DNA from: Candidatus Hydrogenedentota bacterium
Lineage (GTDB): Bacteria; Hydrogenedentota; Hydrogenedentia; Hydrogenedentales; SLHB01
Assembly (NCBI GenBank): GCA_013359265.1
Contig: JABWCD010000016.1
Coordinates: 1 to 64,000 of the forward strand
Direction: 5' to 3'
Length of the DNA: 64,000 nt
This document shows positions 45,016 to 53,831 of the stretch, piece by piece. A model generated the notes under the pieces. It saw only the letters and a list, made by a program, of their open reading frames with translations, ran no database searches and had not been told where the DNA came from. Position 1 is the first letter of the stretch, and each line of letters starts with the position of its first letter. A program made the position numbers and the translations under genes.

Positions 45016-46352
45016 ATTCCACCCTCGACACGAGCGCGATTCTCAAACGCACGACCAGCCGTTGTACCGTGTGCGGCCGGCCTGCGCCTGCAACGGCGAT
45101 CGTCGAATCAGGCCGCGTGTACCTGGACCGCGAGTGCCCCGTCCACGGATTTCAGCGCCGCTGCATCTCCAGCGACGTCCGGTTCTATCACCTGTCCAAA
45201 GGTTCCTGCTGCTCGCAAAATGATTGCTGCAATTCCGATTCAACGGGGCCGGACCCGTTCCAGGCGCTCTCTACATGCCTCGCGCTCATCGAAATTGTGG
45301 ATAGCTGCAATCTCGCCTGCCCGACCTGCTTCGCCGATTCGCCGGTTTCGCGCGATGTCGAATGCGTCTCGCTCGAAGACTTCCAACAGCGCGTGAACGA
45401 TGTAGTTCGGGCGAAACGCAAGATCGAAGTCCTGCAACTCTCGGGCGGCGAGCCGACGATCCACCCGCAGTTTTTCGAGTTGCTCGATTGGTGCCAGCGG
45501 AACCCCTCGATCGAGTACATACTGCTGAACACCAACGGCGTGCGCATAGCAAAGGACGCAGAATTCGCGCGCGAACTCGACCGCATGTACCGGCGCCGCA
45601 AACTGCAGCTATACCTTCAGTTCGACGGCGTACAGGAAGAAGGACAGAAGGAACTGCGCGGCGGCGATCTGCGCGCGACGCGCCAACGCGCGATCGAAGT
45701 GTGTGGCGCGTTTGCCGGCGGCGGCCTCCCGATTACGCTCGCAATGACCGTCACGCGATCGACAATCGACCACGTTTGGGATGCCGTCGAGTTTGGACTG
45801 CACTATCCGCACGTCCGCGGCGTGGCATTCCAGCCCTACTTCATGTCCGGCCGCGCGCCCATGCGCAACGACGACCCGCTGAACACCGCCGACGTGATCC
45901 ACGCGCTTATCTCGCAATCCGATGGCGCACTCACTTTCGACGATTTCACGCCGCTGCCGTGCGGCGACCCGAACTGCGCCACGATCGGCTATCTGCTCAA
46001 AACCGAAGACGGTCTGCGCTCGATCGGCGAGTTTGTCGATTTCTCGCGGCTTCAGGGCTTTCTCTCGGACCGCCTCAACTATTCGCTCGCCGATCTCGCG
46101 CAGTGCGGCTGCGAATCGGAACCGCTCGGCGCGCTCCTCAAACAATTCGAATTGAACGAATCGAGCACGTTCCGCCTCTTCATCAAACCTTTCATGGATG
46201 CCAACACCTGGGACGACGACCGCATCGATCGCTGTTGCACGCACGTGATTCGTCCCGACGGCAAACTCGATTCCTTCTGCCGCTACTACTCCGGCCTGCC
46301 CGGCACCTGGCATGGACCAAGGGCCGCGCAGCGTGCGATGTCCATGAAGTGA
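45012..46352 (+). CDS. Radical SAM enzyme of the Tes/MJ0619 (COG1964) type
   Basis: The 446-residue protein starts at GTG 45012. Residues 15-60 form a zinc-ribbon-like part (RCTVCGRP, then RECPVHGF). Additional cysteines follow at 66, 67, 72 and 73. The radical SAM cluster site is C99-x3-C103-x2-C106 (DSCNLACPTCFADS). Later landmarks are PCGDPNCATIGYLL and the C-terminal FMDANTWDDDRIDRCC with PDGKLDSFC. This set is characteristic of the archaeal tetraether lipid synthase family, which couples lipid tails, and its bacterial relatives. The substrate here is unknown. The gene is coupled by four-base overlaps to a membrane protein upstream and an Lgt-like gene downstream. Confidence 0.82.
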   Translation: MNSTLDTSAILKRTTSRCTVCGRPAPATAIVESGRVYLDRECPVHGFQRRCISSDVRFYHLSKGSCCSQNDCCNSDSTGPDPFQALSTCLALIEIVDSCNLACPTCFADSPVSRDVECVSLEDFQQRVNDVVRAKRKIEVLQLSGGEPTIHPQFFELLDWCQRNPSIEYILLNTNGVRIAKDAEFARELDRMYRRRKLQLYLQFDGVQEEGQKELRGGDLRATRQRAIEVCGAFAGGGLPITLAMTVTRSTIDHVWDAVEFGLHYPHVRGVAFQPYFMSGRAPMRNDDPLNTADVIHALISQSDGALTFDDFTPLPCGDPNCATIGYLLKTEDGLRSIGEFVDFSRLQGFLSDRLNYSLADLAQCGCESEPLGALLKQFELNESSTFRLFIKPFMDANTWDDDRIDRCCTHVIRPDGKLDSFCRYYSGLPGTWHGPRAAQRAMSMK

Positions 46353-47074
46353 GCGCTACCTACTTCGCATACCCAGCCCTGGCCCTCGCCGGCATCGTGA
46401 TGTCTACAGTCGTGTGGACCCGCGTCCTGCGCCGCGATGCCGCCGCGGGCGATCGCCGCCTCGAACTCATCTATATCGCGGCGCTGTGTGGCGCATTCGT
46501 TGGCGCAAAGGCCGTTTACTTCTTCGCGGAAGGTTGGCGCGTGTTTTTCGATCCGTCAGTGACGCCCGAGCAACTCTGGCTCGGCCTGCTCACCGGCAAG
46601 ACCATCACCGGCGCCCTGCTTGGTGGCTACATCTCCGTGGAAGCGGCGAAGAAAATGCTTGGTTACGCGAAAGCTACCGGCGACTTTTTCGCAATCGTCG
46701 CGCCGTTCGGTCTCATGCTCGGGAGGATCGGCTGCTACATTCAAGGCTGTTGCCTTGGCGTCGAAATGGACCGTCACTGGTACACGTTGTCCGACGCGCA
46801 CGGCATCGACCGTTGGCCCGCCGTCCCAATCGAATTCACGTTCAATCTGGCAATGTTCGTAGTCGCGCTGACCCTCTACCGCCGTCGCGCGTTCAACGGT
46901 CAACTCTTCCACATCTATCTCATCGCATACGGCGCCTTCCGCTTCGCGCACGAGTTCGCCCGTGACATACCGCCGCTTATCGGTCCCATTACCGGCTATC
47001 AGGTCGCCTCGCTAGCGATCCTCGTACTGGGCGTCGTGCGTTACCGCCAGCGCGCGGCGCTCGCGCGCCAGTGA
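46349..47074 (+). CDS. Prolipoprotein diacylglyceryl transferase (Lgt)-like membrane protein
   Basis: The product is 241 residues from a GTG that overlaps the radical SAM stop (GTGA). It has about seven membrane segments and the Lgt signature region GRIGCYIQGCCLG (125-137), with further Lgt-like features ALLGGYISVE and a final FAHEFAR segment. True Lgt transfers diacylglycerol from phosphatidylglycerol to the cysteine of prolipoproteins. The cysteine-rich signature and shorter length match a divergent group of Lgt-like proteins, and a canonical lgt is probably elsewhere in the genome. Its pairing with a lipid-tail-coupling type enzyme suggests a glycerolipid substrate, which is inference. Confidence 0.8.
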   Translation: MSATYFAYPALALAGIVMSTVVWTRVLRRDAAAGDRRLELIYIAALCGAFVGAKAVYFFAEGWRVFFDPSVTPEQLWLGLLTGKTITGALLGGYISVEAAKKMLGYAKATGDFFAIVAPFGLMLGRIGCYIQGCCLGVEMDRHWYTLSDAHGIDRWPAVPIEFTFNLAMFVVALTLYRRRAFNGQLFHIYLIAYGAFRFAHEFARDIPPLIGPITGYQVASLAILVLGVVRYRQRAALARQ

Positions 47075-47089
47075 AGAAGACAGCCACCG

Positions 47090-48550
47090 CTACGTCAATG
47101 TCGGCGCGTATGACGGACCCTCCTCGATCACCTTGAACCCGGTCAGCGTTCCGAGGTCCTTCATGCTTTTCGTGTAATTGCCGTAGAACACAACGCGGTG
47201 CAGCAGCGTCATGGCGTCTTTGCCGCACAACCCCGCGCCCCAGTTCTCGAAAATACTGTTCGCGTCCTTCACTTCCGTAACGAACTGCGTCCGGCACCCG
47301 AGTTTGTCGTGCGTCACGTCGATGATCTTGCCCGTCGAGATCAGCATCGAATCGAGATTGACCAGTTTCGCGCAGGTCACTTCCTGGCCAATCCGGTTTT
47401 CGACGTCGAGCGACACGCCGCGATGGCTGTCGGTTTGCGTGCGAATCGTGAAGGGGCGGCGCTTGCCGTGTGCCCCGTCCATTTTCGTCGCGGACGTGCA
47501 ATGGAAGTGGATCAACGCGTTGCGCGCCGTATCAACCACCGGATCGCTGATGAATCCGGGAACGCCGAACGCATAGGCGAACATCAGCATGGTCAGCGTC
47601 GAGTCCATGTCGCCTTCGCACGCGCCGACGTAGCCCATATCGTTCAGTTTGCTGAACGCGAGACACCCCTTTGCCGGGTCGCCCATGCAGTTCGAACTCG
47701 TAATCGCCGCGGCCTTATGCGCCATCATCATGTTCTTCAGCGCGAGATAAAACCGCGCCGCCGCGATCACCTCGTCGCGCGTCGGTTCCACGACATCCTT
47801 TGCGGGCCGAATCCAGTACTTTTCCGCTTCCGCTTCGGCGGCCTTGACGTCAACGGCGTTGAACGCCTCAATCGTTTGCTCGACGGTAACCGGTATCAAC
47901 GCCGCGCCAAACTTCTGTTTGACCTGTTCGGCGCTGCACGCCGCGGGCGTGCCCATCGGCCCGCGGACGACCATGATGCGCGTTTGCTTGAGCCGCGCGG
48001 GAACGCGCATCAGTGCGCTGATGCGTTCCAGTTCGCCCCAATCGCTCGTCGGCAGGAGGACGACCTTCTTGCCTTCTTTCTGCCATTGCGGGAAATACAT
48101 CCAACCGTGCCCGCTAAACGGTTGCGTGAATACCGCTGTCGGCAATCCAACCTCAACGATGCGTTGCATGGCTTCCTGCGGCGCGCCGCCGCCATGGCCC
48201 GAAAGGTGGAACATCAACACGCCGTCGGCGTCCGCCATCTTCGCGACAACCGTAGCGACATCCTCCGGCGGCACGGTTTCGCCGCCGACGAATTTGACAT
48301 CGCCCAGTTTTTGTTCGATGCCCGCGAGGTATTGCTTGAACTTCGCGATCTCCTCGGTCGGACGCGACAGATATATGTCGCCCGTGCGGCCGACGTAAAC
48401 GGTATGAATCTTGACCGGCGGGCGATCAATCCAGCCTTCCTCCGCCGCCACGGACCTCGCGCTCGCCGCGAGCGGCGTCATCAGCAGCGCGCCGCCGACA
48501 GCGCTGCACCCCAGGAATTGACGGCGGGATACGTCTGGACACATGAGCAC
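47090..48550 (-). CDS. Tat-exported FucI/AraA-like isomerase-domain protein 1
   Basis: The 486-residue protein begins with a twin-arginine signal (SRRQFLGCSAVGGALL). It has two alpha/beta regions and a C-terminal domain resembling L-fucose/L-arabinose isomerases. Landmarks shared with the two paralogues are ACEGDMDSTLTMLMFAYAF, GFISDPVVDT and HCTSATKMDG. The related isomerases are cytoplasmic metal enzymes acting on sugars; export by the Tat route would fit a folded metalloprotein. Activity is unproven. It is divergent from the other two copies and convergent with the Lgt-like gene. Confidence 0.75.
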   Translation of the reverse strand: MLMCPDVSRRQFLGCSAVGGALLMTPLAASARSVAAEEGWIDRPPVKIHTVYVGRTGDIYLSRPTEEIAKFKQYLAGIEQKLGDVKFVGGETVPPEDVATVVAKMADADGVLMFHLSGHGGGAPQEAMQRIVEVGLPTAVFTQPFSGHGWMYFPQWQKEGKKVVLLPTSDWGELERISALMRVPARLKQTRIMVVRGPMGTPAACSAEQVKQKFGAALIPVTVEQTIEAFNAVDVKAAEAEAEKYWIRPAKDVVEPTRDEVIAAARFYLALKNMMMAHKAAAITSSNCMGDPAKGCLAFSKLNDMGYVGACEGDMDSTLTMLMFAYAFGVPGFISDPVVDTARNALIHFHCTSATKMDGAHGKRRPFTIRTQTDSHRGVSLDVENRIGQEVTCAKLVNLDSMLISTGKIIDVTHDKLGCRTQFVTEVKDANSIFENWGAGLCGKDAMTLLHRVVFYGNYTKSMKDLGTLTGFKVIEEGPSYAPTLT

Positions 48551-48703
48551 CTCCCGGGATACCGGGCGGAATCGAACGGGCCTGCGCGCCGCTCATCAAG
48601 GGGAGGCTGTCGATGGCGTAGTACGGTCGTTTGTCGCGGATGCCGCTCGCCGCTCCGACCCCCATCTGTTGTAAAACGACAACTCGTCAATCGAGCGGCT
48701 TTT

Positions 48704-48732
48704 AGTATACGAGCGATTCACGATTCCGGCAA
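48704..48732 (-). promoter_or_regulatory. Promoter for the first FucI-like gene
   Basis: On the minus strand TTGCCG (48727-48732) and TATACT (48704-48709) are separated by 17 bases. Just downstream, GTTGT-AAAACG-ACAAC (48668-48683) forms an inverted repeat that may be an operator. The leader to the ATG is about 150 bases. Confidence 0.5.
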
Positions 48733-48817
48733 TGGCAAAACCGAGCGAACATGTAGAACGCAGATACGTTTTGTTGCGCGCCATGCGAAGGTAAGCCGCG
48801 CAAATCGGCGAAAAACA

Positions 48818-48846
48818 TGTACAAAGAATTCGTGCAGCGTTATACT
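48818..48846 (+). promoter_or_regulatory. Promoter for the second and third FucI-like genes
   Basis: TGTACA (48818-48823) and TATACT (48841-48846) are 17 bases apart. A strong GGGGGGAGG ribosome site precedes the ATG at 48889. It is divergent from the promoter at 48704-48732. Confidence 0.5.
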
Positions 48847-48888
48847 TCTCCCAGAGGTAGGTGCCTCATTCGTGAGGGGGGAGGCCAA

Positions 48889-50358
48889 ATGCAGCACCTA
48901 CCGTCCGCCAAGTGTTCCTGTTGTCCCTTTACCCGCCGTTGTTTTCTCGGAATGTCCATCGCCGCCGTCGCCGCGCCTGCCATTGCGGCGCACGCGCGCG
49001 AAGCTCCGCGCGCCAATGACTACATCGACATCGCGAGCTTCCGCCCGCGCCCGCGCATTCAACTGTCGGTTGCCGTTGTGCGCAAGACGCCGCCGTACTG
49101 GCTGGGTTGGCCCGGCGCGTCGTACGACGTCGAGGGCGAGCGCAAACGGTACCTGAACGCGTGCCGCGATTCCGCGCGCGACGTCGGTGCGGACATGCGC
49201 GAGCTCGATATGCCGATTGAAACGGTCGAAGCCGCCAACGCGTTCGCCGCGTCGCTGGCAGCGGACAAGCCCGATGCGGTCGTGCTGATTCTGCAGCATC
49301 TCGATGTGTGGCCCTGGGCCGACATCATCTCGAAGTCGGGCGTACCAACAATCGTCTTCGCGCCAATCGGGACTGCATTCACCGGCCACGTGCTCAAGAT
49401 TTCGCGCCAACCGGGCGTGCACGTCATCTCGTCGCTGGAAACAAACGCGATCGCGCAGGCGATGCGCATGGTCCGCGCGAAGAAGCAACTCGCACAGACC
49501 TGCCTCCTGGTCATCGCCGGAGAAGAGCGCAAAGAGGAGGTTATGGACCACCTCGGCGTGCGCGTAAAGCGCGTGCCGCGGGCGACGTTACACCAGCAGT
49601 TCGAACAGATGCCGGAGGACGACGAGACCTATGAAGTCGCGCGCATGATGCGGCGTGGCGCGGAAAAGGTCGTCGAGCCGACGCGCCAGGACACGATGAA
49701 TGCCGCACGGTCGTACCAGACGGCAAAGCGAATTCTCCGTGACGAGGGCGCGAACGCCGTCACCAGCGACTGCCTCGGCATGGTGACGACGAAAGTCGTG
49801 CCGACGCCGCCGTGCATGGCCGCCGCGCTGTTCCAGGACAATGGCGTGACCTACGCGTGCGAGGCCGACGTCATGGGCGCGCTGTCGATGTTGCTGACCA
49901 GTTACCTGTTCGACAAGCCCGGCTTCATGAACGACCCCGTGCCGGAAACGGTGAAGAACGTGCTCATCGCCGCGCATTGCACGTCCGGCACGCGGCTAAA
50001 CGGGTTCAACGAAGAAGCCGAACCCTACGTCCTGCGTTCGCACTCCGAATCGAGCATTGGTGTGTCGATGCAGGTGCTGTGGCGCGAAGGGCAGCCGGTC
50101 ACGCTCGTGAGTTTCAAGAACCCCAAGGAACTGATCGTGGACGCGGGCGCCGTCGTGGCAAACGTGCAAACGCCGCCCGCGGGCGGGTGCCGCACCAACT
50201 TCGAGATCGCAATGAACAACATCGAAGATTGCCGCGACGTGGCGGGGTTCCATCAAGTTGTCTTCTACGGCGATCACAAACGCGATGTCGAGGCTTTTTG
50301 CCAGATGCACGGGATCGCGCACGTTCATTCGCCCGAGAGAGCGCCCGTAAGCGCGTGA
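48889..50358 (+). CDS. Tat-exported FucI/AraA-like isomerase-domain protein 2
   Basis: The product is 489 residues from the ATG with the GGGGGGAGG site; a longer frame without a ribosome site was rejected. The signal region is CSCCPFTRRCFLGMSIAA, a twin-arginine type preceded by three cysteines. The C-terminal half has the paralogue landmarks YACEADVMGALSMLLTSYLF, GFMNDPVPET and HCTSGTRLNG. Sequence similarity to copy 1 is clear but moderate. It is followed by copy 3 after 31 bases, so both are probably co-transcribed. Substrate and activity are unknown. Confidence 0.75.
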   Translation: MQHLPSAKCSCCPFTRRCFLGMSIAAVAAPAIAAHAREAPRANDYIDIASFRPRPRIQLSVAVVRKTPPYWLGWPGASYDVEGERKRYLNACRDSARDVGADMRELDMPIETVEAANAFAASLAADKPDAVVLILQHLDVWPWADIISKSGVPTIVFAPIGTAFTGHVLKISRQPGVHVISSLETNAIAQAMRMVRAKKQLAQTCLLVIAGEERKEEVMDHLGVRVKRVPRATLHQQFEQMPEDDETYEVARMMRRGAEKVVEPTRQDTMNAARSYQTAKRILRDEGANAVTSDCLGMVTTKVVPTPPCMAAALFQDNGVTYACEADVMGALSMLLTSYLFDKPGFMNDPVPETVKNVLIAAHCTSGTRLNGFNEEAEPYVLRSHSESSIGVSMQVLWREGQPVTLVSFKNPKELIVDAGAVVANVQTPPAGGCRTNFEIAMNNIEDCRDVAGFHQVVFYGDHKRDVEAFCQMHGIAHVHSPERAPVSA

Positions 50359-50389
50359 GTTGGATTATCGTCCGAAAGGGGGGAGAAGC

Positions 50390-51928
50390 ATGACGCACAC
50401 ACACTCCGGATGCTGCGGTTGCCACGGATTGGAAATGGGACGCCGCTCGTTCCTGGCCGCTGCGAGCGGTACCACACTCGGCATGACGGCATCCGCCGTG
50501 GCTGCGCCGCGTGGCCGCGGCACAAAGCATGAGCGGGTACAGCCGGTGATCAAGAAGCAGGAACTGGTGGTCCAGCCGGTGCTGCTGCACCAGCAATTCG
50601 TTCGACGCGAAGCGACAAGCTGGCGGCCCTGGGGTGGTTTGCAAAATGCAGGCGGCGTCGCCCGAGAAGGCGCACGCATCGAATCGGAACTGAAACAGCT
50701 TCGATCCGTTGCGGAATTTCCGCTCCGGGTGCTGCCGTTGCGCGGTGTGACGTCGAAAGCGGAGGCAGAATCCGTTCGCGCAACGCCGGCGGACGTGAAC
50801 CTCATTTACGCCGCCAGCGGCGATGGCGGTGTCCTGGAAGCCTTGCTCGCCCCGGAACGCCACAACATGGTGTTTGTACGTCACGAGAGCGGCCCCGTGT
50901 ACCTGTGGTACGAGATCATTCACCCGCGCATGCTGCGTAAGACGGTCGATGAATACGGCGAGCCGGGACTCACCAACGACGACATCGTCGTTGACGACAC
51001 TGACGATCTCCTGTGGCGATTGCGCGGGCTATACGCGCTCAAGAACAGCGTCGGCTCGCGGATCGTCGCCATTGGCGGCGCATCCGGCTGGGGCCATGGC
51101 GGGCGAAACGCGCCACAACTCGCTCGAGACAAGTGGAAACTCGACATCGTCGATGTGAGCTACGACGATCTTGCCAAACGAATTACGGCGATGCGCGGCG
51201 ACAGCGCAAACGTGGATCGATACCGCAGCGAAGCCGCGGACTATTTACGCCTTCCGAAAACGAAGTTGGAAACGAAGATGGACTTTGTGTCGGGTGCGTT
51301 TCTGTTGCGCGACGTGTTCGAGCGGGTCATGGCCGAAGCCGATGCGGCGGCCATTACCGTAAACGAGTGCATGAGCACGATCATGCCGATGGCTTGTACG
51401 ACCGCGTGCCTTACGCTGACACTGATCAACGACGCAGGCATGCTCGCATTCTGCGAATCGGATTTCGTCGTCATCCCGTCGGGAATTCTGCTGCATCACG
51501 TCGCGTCCACGCCCGTATTCCTACAGGACCCGACCTATCCGCACCACGGCGTCATTACCCTCGCCCATTGCACGGCCCCGCGCAAAATGGACGGCAAGCG
51601 CCTCGAGCCCGCGCGCATCATGACGCATTTCGAGTCAGATTATGGCGCGGCGCCCAAAGTCGAAATGAAGGTCGGCCAGGTGGTCACCGTTATCGATCCC
51701 GATTTCGCGGAGGCCCGTTGGCTCGGCTTTCGCGGATACGTCCAGGACAACCCGTTCATGGACATCTGCCGCTCGCAGGTCGACGTCGAAATCGACGGCG
51801 ACTGCCGCGAACTTGCGCAAGAGATGCGCGGCTTCCACTGGATGCTCGCGTATGGCGACCACCTGAAAGAAGCGGGATACGCGCTCGGTAAGCTCGGCAT
51901 CGGCTGGCGCAATCTGAGCGTCGCGTAG
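50390..51928 (+). CDS. Tat-exported FucI/AraA-like isomerase-domain protein 3
   Basis: The 512-residue protein starts at the ATG 50390 behind GGGGGGAG. Its N-terminus, MTHTHSGCCGCHGLEMGRRS, has a His/Cys cluster directly before the twin-arginine motif, followed by FLAAASGTTLGMTASAVAA. The C-terminal landmarks LAFCESDFVVIPSGILLHHV, VFLQDPTYPH and HCTAPRKMDG align with the two paralogues. It is the most divergent of the three. The cluster upstream of the signal is odd, because N-regions of Tat signals are usually plain and basic, and it might bind a metal. A hairpin follows the gene. Confidence 0.75.
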   Translation: MTHTHSGCCGCHGLEMGRRSFLAAASGTTLGMTASAVAAPRGRGTKHERVQPVIKKQELVVQPVLLHQQFVRREATSWRPWGGLQNAGGVAREGARIESELKQLRSVAEFPLRVLPLRGVTSKAEAESVRATPADVNLIYAASGDGGVLEALLAPERHNMVFVRHESGPVYLWYEIIHPRMLRKTVDEYGEPGLTNDDIVVDDTDDLLWRLRGLYALKNSVGSRIVAIGGASGWGHGGRNAPQLARDKWKLDIVDVSYDDLAKRITAMRGDSANVDRYRSEAADYLRLPKTKLETKMDFVSGAFLLRDVFERVMAEADAAAITVNECMSTIMPMACTTACLTLTLINDAGMLAFCESDFVVIPSGILLHHVASTPVFLQDPTYPHHGVITLAHCTAPRKMDGKRLEPARIMTHFESDYGAAPKVEMKVGQVVTVIDPDFAEARWLGFRGYVQDNPFMDICRSQVDVEIDGDCRELAQEMRGFHWMLAYGDHLKEAGYALGKLGIGWRNLSVA

Positions 51929-51949
51929 CAGCTCGCGTCAAGCAGCCCT

Positions 51950-51987
51950 AACGCCTCCAGCGCGTACGTACACGCCCTGGAGGCGTT
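51950..51987 (+). terminator. Hairpin after the FucI-like gene pair
   Basis: AACGCCTCCAG (51950-51960) and its exact complement (51977-51987) enclose 16 bases with an internal GTAC palindrome. It lies 22 bases after the stop and lacks a clear T-run. Confidence 0.6.
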
Positions 51988-52040
51988 GACGTGTTTCTCC
52001 CAATCTCGGTATCGTTGCCGCGAACGGAGCGATAAGGTAG

Positions 52041-52733
52041 ATGAACGTCACGAGCTTTCAAGATGCATTCAACGAGAAATTCAGGGGCCGCCTCCTAAAC
52101 CTCCCCACCTATGAATACTGGGACCCAATCGTCAGCCACAAGCTGGATTTGTGTCCGGACGTCGATGGCAAGCTGTCGCTCAAAAAACAACAGTTGCTGA
52201 ACCTCGCGTTCGGGTTTCTCGACGCGGGCGAAGCGTATTTCGAGGTCGGCACCTATCAGGGCAAGAGCCTCATCTCCGCAATGATCGAAAACGCGCCGCG
52301 CCCCGTGTTCGCTTGCGACAACTTCTCCCAATTCGACGACAACACGCTCGAAACGTTGCAGAAAAACCTGTCGAAGTACGGACTTTCAGACCGGGTGACA
52401 TTCTTCAATTGCGATTTTCTCGAAGCGTACACCGCATCGAAACTGACCCTGCCGATAGGACTCTACTTCTACGACGGCGCGCACGACTACACTAGCCAGT
52501 ACGAAGCGATTAAACGCGTCGAGCCGTTTCTTTCGGACGAGGCGCTTGTGCTGGTGGACGATTGGCGCCACGATTTCGACTCGGATTCCCTCGCGAAGGA
52601 TGCAACGTTGCAGGCGGCCGCGGAGTCGACCGGCAATTGGACGTTGCTGTACGAACTGCCCGCGCGGTTCAACGGCGACCGCGCCATGTGGTGGAACGGC
52701 GTCGGCGTCCTGTCGTTTCGCCGCGCCGTTTGA
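52041..52733 (+). CDS. Class I SAM-dependent methyltransferase (Methyltransf_24-like)
   Basis: The 230-residue protein has the class I motif I in AYFEVGTYQGKSLISAM, motif II-like VFACDNFSQFD, and the later IGLYFYDGAHDYTSQYEAI and LVLVDDWRHDFDSDSL segments. These are typical of the Methyltransf_24 group, often found with glycan or cell-envelope genes. The substrate is unknown. It follows a hairpin after the FucI-like genes and has its own AAGGTAG site, so it may be separately transcribed. Confidence 0.75.
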   Translation: MNVTSFQDAFNEKFRGRLLNLPTYEYWDPIVSHKLDLCPDVDGKLSLKKQQLLNLAFGFLDAGEAYFEVGTYQGKSLISAMIENAPRPVFACDNFSQFDDNTLETLQKNLSKYGLSDRVTFFNCDFLEAYTASKLTLPIGLYFYDGAHDYTSQYEAIKRVEPFLSDEALVLVDDWRHDFDSDSLAKDATLQAAAESTGNWTLLYELPARFNGDRAMWWNGVGVLSFRRAV

Positions 52734-52817
52734 CCGGCGGTCGATCCCTGCGGCACTATTCCATTTTCGGCGCTGCATACCAACGGGGCTGCACTCGCGC
52801 CCAAGGAGTCACACACG

Positions 52818-53753
52818 ATGAGCACGCGTATCTCGAGGAGAACTTTTATGAAGACGACTGGAGCGGCCGCGGCGGGCGCGGCGGCATTGGGCGGCGCGGT
52901 ACACGCCGCGCGCGACTACAAAATCTCGCTGGCGGCGTGGTCGCTGCACCGCACCATCGGCACCGAAACCGGCAAGACGCCGATGCTCGATATGCCCAAA
53001 ATGTCGCGCCAGGAATGGGACATCGAAGGCATCGAACTCGTGAACCGAATGCTCGCCGAGTTCGACAAATCGTTTCCCGATATGAAGCCCTATCTCGACA
53101 AACTGGCGAAAAACGCCGCGGACAATAAAGTGTCCATCCTGCTGACGATGGTCGACGGCGAAGGCAACATCGGCGACGAAAAAGAGGACGCGCGGAAGGA
53201 CGCGGTCACCCGCCATAAGAAGTGGCTCGACATCTGCGAATACCTCGGCTGCCACTCGATGCGCATGAATTGGGCCGGCGCCCCGAGGGACATCGCAAAG
53301 GACGCCGCGGCGCTCGATGCCTTTATCCAGCGGTCGGTCCCCGGCTTCCGCGAATTGTGCGAGTACGGCGACAAAAAGAACCAGTACGTCATCATCGAAA
53401 ACCACGGCGGCGCGTCGTCCGACCCCGCCGCGATGGAAAAACTCATGGCCGCCGTTGACCATCCCCGCTTCGGCACACTACCCGACTTCGGAAACTTCCC
53501 GCAGGGCGCCGACATCTACGACGGCATCGACCGTCTCATGAAATTCGCGCACAAGGCCGTCAGCGCCAAGTGCCACGACTTCGACGACAGCACCGGCGAA
53601 GAGACCAAAATGGACTACAGCCGCCTCATCGCCAATGTCGTCGACAAACACGGCTACCACGGTTACATCGGCATCGAATACGAAGGCGACCGCCTCTCCG
53701 AAGCGGAAGGAATCAAACGCTGCAAGGCGCTATTGGAAAAACTGAAGGCGTAA
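52818..53753 (+). CDS. Tat-exported TIM-barrel sugar isomerase/epimerase-like protein
   Basis: The 311-residue protein starts with the twin-arginine signal RISRRTFMKTTGAAAAGAAA. The mature part is a xylose-isomerase-type TIM barrel (AP endonuclease 2 superfamily). Likely metal and substrate residues are in YVIIENHGGASSDP, LPDFGNF, SAKCHDFD and the final GYIGIEYEGDRL. Such exported barrels are abundant in Planctomycetes and relatives and act on sugars or unknown polyols. It is a further member of the local Tat-secreted carbohydrate set. Confidence 0.8.
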   Translation: MSTRISRRTFMKTTGAAAAGAAALGGAVHAARDYKISLAAWSLHRTIGTETGKTPMLDMPKMSRQEWDIEGIELVNRMLAEFDKSFPDMKPYLDKLAKNAADNKVSILLTMVDGEGNIGDEKEDARKDAVTRHKKWLDICEYLGCHSMRMNWAGAPRDIAKDAAALDAFIQRSVPGFRELCEYGDKKNQYVIIENHGGASSDPAAMEKLMAAVDHPRFGTLPDFGNFPQGADIYDGIDRLMKFAHKAVSAKCHDFDDSTGEETKMDYSRLIANVVDKHGYHGYIGIEYEGDRLSEAEGIKRCKALLEKLKA

Positions 53754-53763
53754 GTTTTTTTAC

Positions 53764-53791
53764 AGGGCGGGTCATGTCGGTGGCCCGCCCT
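53764..53791. terminator. Hairpin after the TIM-barrel gene
   Basis: AGGGCGGG (53764-53771) and CCCGCCCT (53784-53791) form an eight-base stem. A run of seven T precedes it on the plus strand, so it is not a classical intrinsic terminator in either direction. Confidence 0.45.
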
Positions 53792-53831
53792 CTGCAAATT
53801 GGCATTGTTGATAAAGGGAATTGCCAACGTC

